DNA of 38,957 bases from positions 1 through 38,957 of the forward strand of contig CAIZQH010000009.1 in NCBI GenBank assembly GCA_903935095.1, in the 5' to 3' direction. The notes below the pieces were generated by a model. That model searched no databases and was not told where the DNA came from. It was given only the letters and a program-made list of their open reading frames with translations. The DNA is from an uncultured Flavobacteriales bacterium. Lineage in GTDB: Bacteria; Bacteroidota; Bacteroidia; Flavobacteriales_D; Crocinitomicaceae. How positions within the stretch are numbered: position 1 is the first letter of the stretch; every line of letters begins with the position of its first letter. The position numbers and the translations under genes are program-made. Positions 33,685-38,957 of the stretch are shown one piece after another.

Positions 33685-34053
33685 TTAGAAACCGAAAGAC
33701 CTCAATGCAGAAGAAACCTCCTTCGCCTCCCATAATCCAATGAAGATTAAGTAAAGGATAAAGATTCCGTAGGGAATTAAAATAACGTTTCTCAGGGCTT
33801 TTTTCTCGTCGCCTAAGTGCATGAATACCATCACAATATATGCGGCCTTAACAAGCGTCATAATGATAAATGACCATTTCACATATGCCCAAGCATCACT
33901 GCTTTGTTTAATCATTGCGCCCAATAATACTTCAACCGTTGTAATAATGGTGAGTAAAATGGTAACTTGAAGGATTTTCTTACGAATCGACTTTCCAGTC
34001 GTTTCGTCGTGGTGATTGTGTAAGGAATATTCAATTAAATCATCTCTTTCCAT
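33685..34053 (-). CDS. Cytochrome c oxidase subunit IV family protein (caa3-type)
   Basis: 122 residues. A His-rich cytoplasmic N-terminus (EYSLHNHHDETTGKS) precedes three hydrophobic helices near 27-47, 53-77 and 86-108. The conserved segment KWSFIIMTLVKAAYIVMVFMHLGDEKK in helix 2, and its loop with the VKAxYIVxxFMHL pattern, are diagnostic for the bacterial subunit IV (CtaF/CyoD-like) family. This small subunit aids assembly or stability of the heme-copper oxidase. It lies 25 bases after the subunit III gene and 3 bases before the SCO-like gene. Confidence 0.93.
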   Translation of the reverse strand: MERDDLIEYSLHNHHDETTGKSIRKKILQVTILLTIITTVEVLLGAMIKQSSDAWAYVKWSFIIMTLVKAAYIVMVFMHLGDEKKALRNVILIPYGIFILYLIFIGLWEAKEVSSALRSFGF

Positions 34054-34078
34054 GAGAATATATTTTAGTGTGTTTAAA

Positions 34079-35104
34079 TCAGATCAAATAGAAGAACGTA
34101 AAGACAAATACCCAAACTAAATCGACAAAATGCCAATATAGTCCAGTTTTTTCAACCATTTCATAATGTCCTCGTTTGTGGTAAGTTCCAGCAAGAACAC
34201 CTAATAAAATGATAATATTAATCATGACACCAGAGAATACGTGGAAACCATGGAATCCCGTGATGAAGAAGAAGAACTGTGCGTATTGTTGAGGTCCGTA
34301 TTCGTTTTGTTTCAAGTTTGCGCCATATACCACGCGATTAGCTTCTCCGCTGTAAAGTGCTTCGTAATACAATTTCTCTGCCGCAGCGCCGGTTATTGCA
34401 GCCCCACCAGTTTCAAATTGAGAACCTGATTTTTTAATGATTAACTTCATCTCATGGTCCTTTGCCTTATTGATCTTGGCAACTGTACCGTCTGCGAAAT
34501 GAATATTTCCACCCTCAAGGTGGCCCTTTTCTGCTGCATGTTGAAATTCATGCATTAAATCTTCTTTCATTACTTCACCTACCTTGTGGGACTTACCCGA
34601 TTCAAGAACCGTGAAGTTTTTAATCTCTCCAAAATGTCCTTTTACGATTGCTTGTGAACCATCCGCTAATTCGATTTTTCCAAATTCAGAACCGTGAATA
34701 AAGTGAGACCATTCCCATGCTTGAGAACCCACGAAGAAAAACCCACCGATAATGGTAGCTATCATCCAATTGGTTACTCCTTTGCGGTCCATTCGATGCC
34801 CAGCTTCCACAGCCAATACCATGGTCACCGAAGAAACAATCAAGATAAAAGTCATTAACGCCACGTAAAGCAGTGGATATCCATGACCCAAGAAAGGCAT
34901 TGAGTTGAATGTTTCCTCTCCAATCGGCCATGCATCTTGCGCGTCGTGACGCGTAAAACCATAGGCAATGAGCAATCCACTAAATGTCAGGGCATCTGAC
35001 ACGAGGAAAAACCACATCATTAATTTACCATAGCTTGTTTGAAAAGGTGATTCTTTTCCACCCCAAAGGGTTTTGGCGTCTAGTTGCGTTGTATGTCCAG
35101 CCAT
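34079..35104 (-). CDS. Cytochrome c oxidase subunit III with a large loop insertion
   Basis: 341 residues. Membrane helices lie near 27-50, 78-100, 112-130, 275-303 and 320-340. Subunit III marks include MWFFLVSDALTFSGLLIAY, GSQAWEWSHFI and the second half ITGFHGFHVFSGVMI with WHFVDLVWVFVF. Between the AWEWSHFIHG helix and the GFHGFHV helix lies a soluble insert of about 130 residues (139-268), rich in Lys/Glu/Gly and containing a repeated IELADGSQAIVKG / IHFADGTVAKINK pattern. Subunit III of other bacteria has only a short loop there. The gene is followed by subunit IV and preceded 21 bases away by a second subunit III gene. Role of the insert unknown. Confidence 0.93.
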   Translation of the reverse strand: MAGHTTQLDAKTLWGGKESPFQTSYGKLMMWFFLVSDALTFSGLLIAYGFTRHDAQDAWPIGEETFNSMPFLGHGYPLLYVALMTFILIVSSVTMVLAVEAGHRMDRKGVTNWMIATIIGGFFFVGSQAWEWSHFIHGSEFGKIELADGSQAIVKGHFGEIKNFTVLESGKSHKVGEVMKEDLMHEFQHAAEKGHLEGGNIHFADGTVAKINKAKDHEMKLIIKKSGSQFETGGAAITGAAAEKLYYEALYSGEANRVVYGANLKQNEYGPQQYAQFFFFITGFHGFHVFSGVMINIIILLGVLAGTYHKRGHYEMVEKTGLYWHFVDLVWVFVFTFFYLI

Positions 35105-35125
35105 TCTAACTAATTTTCTGCAAGT

Positions 35126-36211
35126 TTAGTGAATAAATATGAAAAATAAGAGCAAAGCTACCCATAAAAGACCTAAAAAATGCCAGAATAATGCGCTTAA
35201 TCGCAGGGATAAATGGTTCTCTGCGTTGAAATCACCTCTGAATGAAGCAGTTGAAACTTTTAGCAAATAGATTAACGCAATGAGTACATGCAGGAGGTGT
35301 ATAAAAGTAATGAGGTATAAATATTGCGAAGCTGAATCAGCAGACTCCATCGCTTTGACCTGAAGATGGGGTTTTATACTTTCTCCTTTGTACCAAAGTT
35401 TGCGGTCTTTGTAGTCGAGCAGATGTTTTTTGTAGTAAATCGTAAAGTCTTTTCCATATTCTCCACGAGCAAAAAAGTCTCCACGTCCGTCAAGGATATT
35501 CACGGCAAGTTGACTCAAGCGTATTTCATCGGTAAATAGCAATTGCGTCGTATCATTCGCGAACAAAAGGCCGTTTTTAATGAGAAGTGGTTGTTGATTG
35601 AAATATAACTCAAAACGCCCATCTGGCTTACTGATGCGTAGCGCTTTATTTTGCTTCACCACTTTGAATTGGGACATGAAATTTTGGAAAGTTTTGAAAT
35701 CGTTGGGATTCATTTCTTTTCCTTCGTACACAAATTTATTTCCATCAACATCGATGAATTTGTCCTTGTATTTCACTTCGAAATAATCACCATATCGACC
35801 ATCTGTTACCACCAGGCTGTTCACGGCATGAAATCCATTTCGAACTAATTCTCCGTAACCTTTGAATTGAAAGAAAATGAATCCAGCACCAAAAACGAGG
35901 GTTGCAGCCATCCAAAGCTTAATCTTTCCTTGTTGGTTCTGTTTTGCACTTCGAATGGCAAGAATAAAGGCCAAGCTACTCAAGGCGATACTCGCTGTAC
36001 TGATCCAAAAGAATGTCGGCATTGGGTACTTCAACCAAAAGGAATCCCCCATAGATACGTAGTATCCAGAAGTAAACCCAGCAAATAACATAATCACACT
36101 GAAGATCCCCACGTACACGAGGTTTTTCTTCATTTTTTCCTTCACTTCTGGACTAATTTCGTTGGAGAAATTTCTTTGATTAGTTGGTTTTTCTTCGTTT
36201 TCGGTGCTCAT
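35126..36211 (-). CDS. Second cytochrome c oxidase subunit III-like protein with loop insertion
   Basis: 361 residues. Helices lie near 31-53, 67-88, 97-116, 296-318 and 338-359. The oxidase III pattern is visible in LVYVGIFSVIMLFAGFTSGYY, FQFKGYGELVRNGF, YLITFIHLLHVLIALIYL and LFWHFLGLLWVALLLFFIF. A soluble insert of about 160 residues (128-290), with alternating aromatic and charged residues and several Asp-Gly turns, interrupts the loop between helices 3 and 4. That is the same topological position as in the neighbouring subunit III, but the inserts do not look similar in sequence. The core resembles the short five-helix subunit III paralogue common in Bacteroidota. It lies between ctaB (31-base gap) and the other subunit III. 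Confidence 0.88.
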   Translation of the reverse strand: MSTENEEKPTNQRNFSNEISPEVKEKMKKNLVYVGIFSVIMLFAGFTSGYYVSMGDSFWLKYPMPTFFWISTASIALSSLAFILAIRSAKQNQQGKIKLWMAATLVFGAGFIFFQFKGYGELVRNGFHAVNSLVVTDGRYGDYFEVKYKDKFIDVDGNKFVYEGKEMNPNDFKTFQNFMSQFKVVKQNKALRISKPDGRFELYFNQQPLLIKNGLLFANDTTQLLFTDEIRLSQLAVNILDGRGDFFARGEYGKDFTIYYKKHLLDYKDRKLWYKGESIKPHLQVKAMESADSASQYLYLITFIHLLHVLIALIYLLKVSTASFRGDFNAENHLSLRLSALFWHFLGLLWVALLLFFIFIH

Positions 36212-36242
36212 GGCGTGGTGTATTTATGAAATGAATGTTTGA

Positions 36243-37115
36243 TTAAATGGTTCGATCAAAAACATAAACAAATTGTATGATCGGTAGATAAACAAATGAG
36301 GCGAACATAAGTTTACGCGCATCTGAAACTTCTAAACTGTGATACAGTTTATATGCATATAGAAAGAAACCTATTCCAAGAATACTCGCAATTATTAAAG
36401 AATAGATCCCTGTCCATCCCAATAACCAAGGAACTAAGCTAAATGGAATGAGCGCCAAGGCATATAACATGATTTGAAACGCAGAATGTTTGGATCTCCC
36501 TGTTCTTGAGGGCAAAAGTGAAAACCCCGCTTTTTTGTAGTCGTCATACAACACCCAAGCGATCGCCCAAAAATGTGGAAATTGCCACGTGAATTGTACA
36601 AAAAACAGCACTCCTGGCTCGAATCCAAAGGCATTTGTGTGAGCAATGGCACCCAACAACGGCGGTATAGCGCCCGGAAAAGCACCAACGAAAACGGCCC
36701 AAGGTGTTTTTTGTTTGAGGGGAGTGTAAATGAATACGTAGCTGATAAAAGCCAGAACCCCTAGAATGGCACTTTTCGAATTGATTAAGGCTAATAAAAT
36801 CGTTCCGCTAATCAGTGAACAGACGCAAATAATGTACGCTTCTCGCAGGGACATTTGTCCGGTTGGTAATGGACGACGATTGGTGCGGTTCATGAATTTA
36901 TCTAAATCGCGTTCCCAGATTTGATTGGCACCGTTAGAGGCTGCGGTAACAAGTGTTCCGCCAAGCATTAAATAGAAAATTACCAAGCCATCTTTTCCTC
37001 CCGCAAATAAATACCCAGAAAGGGCAGATAAAATCACCAGAAATGACAATCGAAATTTAGTAAAAACCAAATATGTTTTAAATGTGGATGGAGCTTGAAT
37101 AGTCTCTTGAGTCAT
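36243..37115 (-). CDS. ctaB: Protoheme IX farnesyltransferase (heme O synthase)
   Basis: 290 residues, normal length for the UbiA-type prenyltransferase CtaB/CyoE. It attaches farnesyl to protoheme to make heme O for aa3/bo3-type oxidases. The first Asp-rich motif is NQIWERDLDKFMNRTNRRPLP (around 85-105), which includes the diagnostic MxRTxxRPLPTG. The second conserved region is FPHFWAIAWVLYDDYKKAGF (around 184-203). Eight to nine helices span the protein. It heads the oxidase cluster, preceded by a full promoter whose -7 box ends 4 bases before the ATG, and is followed by both subunit III genes. Confidence 0.95.
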   Translation of the reverse strand: MTQETIQAPSTFKTYLVFTKFRLSFLVILSALSGYLFAGGKDGLVIFYLMLGGTLVTAASNGANQIWERDLDKFMNRTNRRPLPTGQMSLREAYIICVCSLISGTILLALINSKSAILGVLAFISYVFIYTPLKQKTPWAVFVGAFPGAIPPLLGAIAHTNAFGFEPGVLFFVQFTWQFPHFWAIAWVLYDDYKKAGFSLLPSRTGRSKHSAFQIMLYALALIPFSLVPWLLGWTGIYSLIIASILGIGFFLYAYKLYHSLEVSDARKLMFASFVYLPIIQFVYVFDRTI

Positions 37116-37119
37116 GGTG

Positions 37120-37151
37120 CAAAATTACGAATTAAGCTTGTTCTTCTACAA
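37120..37151 (-). promoter_or_regulatory. Promoter of the ctaB-oxidase operon, predicted leaderless
   Basis: Minus strand: TTG (plus 37149-37151), 21-base spacer, TAATTTTG (plus CAAAATTA, 37120-37127). The -7 box ends exactly 4 bases before the ctaB ATG, so the mRNA should start at or next to the start codon. Confidence 0.7.
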
Positions 37152-37181
37152 CATTTTTACAAGGTCTTTTCTTTAAGAATT

Positions 37182-37541
37182 TCATTCAGTTTCTTCAGGG
37201 GTATAGTAGTCATTCTGAACGAAGTAGTCAATCATTGCTTCTTTCATCAAATGCTGCTCTTCTTGGTGACCAAGCGCTGGAATCAATGCGTTCAATTTGA
37301 AATGTGGCCATTGATCTTTATCTCTACCTTCAAATTCGTAATACCCATAAGGCTCGAGTAAGGTACAGATAGCAACGTGCATTAATTCTGTCTTCTCTTG
37401 TTTACTGAAATTTTTGTAGCCAATACCTAGTTCGTTGACACCAATTAAAAATAGCAACGATGGCACATCTAGACCTGGTCCAAAATCTTTTTCAAGGCTT
37501 TTTTTAACTTGCTGAAATTTCAATTCGATGTCGTGATCCAT
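37182..37541 (-). CDS. Conserved hypothetical protein
   Basis: 119 residues from MDHDIELKFQQ; the frame is open a further 32 codons upstream, but a full promoter lies in that stretch and its -7 box ends 4 bases before this ATG. The protein is soluble and mostly helical, with no signal peptide. Notable segments are VPSLLFLIGVNELGIGYKNFSKQEKTELMHVAICTLLEPYGYYEF and the aromatic/acidic tail YFVQNDYYTPEETE. Similar short proteins occur across Bacteroidota, as far as I recall, but no function is known to me. It stands alone between ctaB and the T9SS protein. Confidence 0.82.
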   Translation of the reverse strand: MDHDIELKFQQVKKSLEKDFGPGLDVPSLLFLIGVNELGIGYKNFSKQEKTELMHVAICTLLEPYGYYEFEGRDKDQWPHFKLNALIPALGHQEEQHLMKEAMIDYFVQNDYYTPEETE

Positions 37542-37545
37542 GGCA

Positions 37546-37580
37546 CAAAAGTACGCAAACAAGATGCTTATCTGACCAAA
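37546..37580 (-). promoter_or_regulatory. Promoter of the hypothetical gene, predicted leaderless
   Basis: Minus strand: TTTG (plus CAAA, 37577-37580), 23-base spacer, TACTTTTG (plus CAAAAGTA, 37546-37553), ending exactly 4 bases before the ATG at 37541. Confidence 0.65.
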
Positions 37581-37598
37581 TACGCAAACTTTTTGGAC

Positions 37599-37625
37599 AA
37601 AAAAAAGAGGGGACAAGCCCCTCTT
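37599..37625 (-). terminator. Rho-independent terminator of the T9SS protein gene
   Basis: On the minus strand AAGAGGGG and CCCCTCTT pair perfectly (plus 37618-37625 and 37605-37612) around a 5-base loop, followed by a T-run (plus A's 37606-37599). Confidence 0.92.
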
Positions 37626-37648
37626 CCTTTCAATCAAATTATTGTGTA

Positions 37649-38957
37649 TTATTCAACAATCACACGTGATGTTGTTGTTCCGTTTTCAGAACGAACGATT
37701 ACGGTGTACATTCCTTGAACAAGGTCAGCAACGTTTACATTCAGTTCTGTAGTTGATCCAGTTACTTTACGTACTGATTTTCCACTCAAGTCAAACAACT
37801 CTACTTCTGTAATTACTTCAGAAGAAACAATGTTGAACGATGTTTGCGCTGGATTTGGCATTAATTTTAATGTCATACCTGCTTGTTCGTTGATACCTGA
37901 AGTACATGCATTACAACTTTCGAAACATACTGCCCCTAGGTCGATATCTCCCGTTACCGTGTAAAAACGATTGACAAAGGTATCAATATCAAAAATTGTT
38001 GAAATAGTACATATTTCACCACCGTCAAATTGTTCTTCAATAGCACCACTGTTTAACACGAACTTATATTCAATCGGACCTGCTGCTATTGGAAGAGTTG
38101 TCTCCCAAATACCATCTGTATTCGCATCAGTCATAGGGTTAGCATTGGGATTCCATGCATTAAAGTTACCGAAAACGCTAACGTTCGTAGGAGTAGTACC
38201 TGCATAATTATTCATATCAACTTTGAATGTTACCATTGGTGTCGGAGCCTGAATAACCTGTGTTTTTTCATAGATGAATCTCCACCATCCTGCACCATTA
38301 ACTGCGATATCAACGGTCATAACATCGTCATTATTAGAAAAAGCAATTTGATACGTTCGCGATGTTGGAAGAACAGCTCCTGCTAGGCCCAACTCATTTC
38401 CGTTATATGCTTTTGCCAAACCAAGGTGACCACCGGCGCCATTAATAGTTAATTCGCCTGCACTGTAAGTAAATGCATATGCACCACCAACATGAGGAGC
38501 TACAGGAGCGCCACAAGCCTCTGGATCTGAACCTTGAAACAGTTCTAGCCAAGTATTTCCGTCCATAAAATGAGTCATGGTTCCATTCGCTTCAAATTTA
38601 ACCGAATCATCGAATAAGCAAGCCCTGTCTGTTACATCAGCAATACTATTTGAATACCAAGATCCATTTCCTTGGCCTGGACCAACAGCTAAAGAACCTG
38701 CGTCTGCTTTTAATTTCCAAGTTCCAATTAGTTGAGCTGGCGGAAGACTTGTACATGCATCACAACTTTCAAAACATACTGCTGGCAGAGTGGCATAACC
38801 AGTAACAGCATAAGAGCGATTTATATATACATTCGGTCCAACAGTGGTAGTAATTGTACAAGGTTCGTTACCAGCAAATATTTCTTCATCTGCAAATCCG
38901 TTCACTGTATATTTATATTCGATATTTCCAACAGGAATAGGAAGAGTTGCTTGCCAT
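37649..38957 (-). CDS. T9SS-secreted carbohydrate-binding-like protein (5' end beyond the window)
   Basis: At least 435 residues are visible; the frame stays open to the window edge, so the N-terminus is missing. The visible part begins inside an immunoglobulin-like starch-binding/E-set module (WQATLPIPVGNIEYKYTVNG) and repeats it later as VTFKVDMNNYAGTTPTNVSV, FGNFNAWNPNANP and WETTLPIAAGPIEYKFVLNS. Each module ends in a double-Cys segment (AVCFESCDACTS, AVCFESCNACTS). Between them lies a distinct domain (LIGTWKLKADAGSLAVGPGQ through GWWRFIYEK) of a type often seen in Bacteroidota glycan-active proteins. The last 75 residues, from LKLMPNPAQTSFNIV, are a type A T9SS sorting domain. It is probably a secreted or surface polysaccharide-related protein; no catalytic residues are identified in this part. 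Confidence 0.85.
   Translation of the reverse strand, partial: WQATLPIPVGNIEYKYTVNGFADEEIFAGNEPCTITTTVGPNVYINRSYAVTGYATLPAVCFESCDACTSLPPAQLIGTWKLKADAGSLAVGPGQGNGSWYSNSIADVTDRACLFDDSVKFEANGTMTHFMDGNTWLELFQGSDPEACGAPVAPHVGGAYAFTYSAGELTINGAGGHLGLAKAYNGNELGLAGAVLPTSRTYQIAFSNNDDVMTVDIAVNGAGWWRFIYEKTQVIQAPTPMVTFKVDMNNYAGTTPTNVSVFGNFNAWNPNANPMTDANTDGIWETTLPIAAGPIEYKFVLNSGAIEEQFDGGEICTISTIFDIDTFVNRFYTVTGDIDLGAVCFESCNACTSGINEQAGMTLKLMPNPAQTSFNIVSSEVITEVELFDLSGKSVRKVTGSTTELNVNVADLVQGMYTVIVRSENGTTTSRVIVE

Overview
The window is a densely packed chromosomal segment of a Bacteroidota bacterium, most likely in the Flavobacteriales. Three kinds of evidence support this. The family set is characteristic: a DUF4175 protein, DUF4296 lipoprotein, tandem OmpH/Skp proteins, atpD-atpC on their own, secreted proteins with Por/type IX (T9SS) sorting domains, and the ctaB / oxidase III / oxidase IV / SCO / DUF420 cluster. 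The promoters have the Bacteroidota form TTG-N(17-23)-TAnnTTTG. Shine-Dalgarno sequences are mostly absent. The family-level placement is inference. No tRNA, rRNA, CRISPR array, insertion sequence or prophage was seen, and no gene-free stretch exceeds 300 bases.

Layout. Bases 1-7415 (+): a large coiled-coil DUF4175 membrane protein, a small GHKL/RsbW-type ATPase, ybeY and mnmG, then a D-2-hydroxyacid dehydrogenase. Two perfect 16-bp parS (ParB-binding) palindromes flank the ybeY/mnmG junction. One is embedded in the last codons of ybeY and the other lies 6 bases before the mnmG start. Bases 7412-11182 (-): an S4 RNA-binding protein, an MmcQ/YjbR protein, a three-His-box fatty acid desaturase and an ABC exporter. 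Bases 11271-15680 (+): a GT2 glycosyltransferase, rbfA, a LolC/E-type permease, atpD and atpC, ending in a strong terminator. Bases 15798-21088 (+): an envelope cluster of uppS, bamA, two OmpH/Skp proteins and murI. Bases 21085-25122 (-): DUF4296 lipoprotein, pyrC, a polyprenol-phosphate mannosyltransferase-like GT2, rplY(ctc) and prs. Bases 25253-29308 (+): an ABC exporter, a cytosolic periplasmic-binding-fold protein and a T9SS-secreted propeller-like protein, with the three reading frames overlapping, then a 37-residue membrane peptide. Bases 29314-37115 (-): S41 protease, dCMP deaminase and a cytochrome-oxidase assembly/subunit operon (ctaB, two subunit III proteins, subunit IV, two SCO-like proteins, DUF420, a four-helix membrane protein). 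Bases 37182-38957 (-): a small conserved hypothetical gene and a T9SS carbohydrate-binding-like protein cut by the window edge.

Most genes are housekeeping. The most notable observations are: (i) the parS pair, implying that the segment lies in the replication-origin-proximal ParB domain; (ii) five genes whose -7 box ends exactly 4 bases before the ATG, predicting leaderless mRNAs; (iii) two adjacent oxidase subunit III proteins that both carry large soluble insertions in the same inter-helix loop; (iv) a SCO paralogue that keeps CxxxC but has Tyr where its neighbour has the copper-ligand His; and (v) the translationally overlapping exporter / binding-fold / secreted-protein trio. I found no clear new defence or mobile system.
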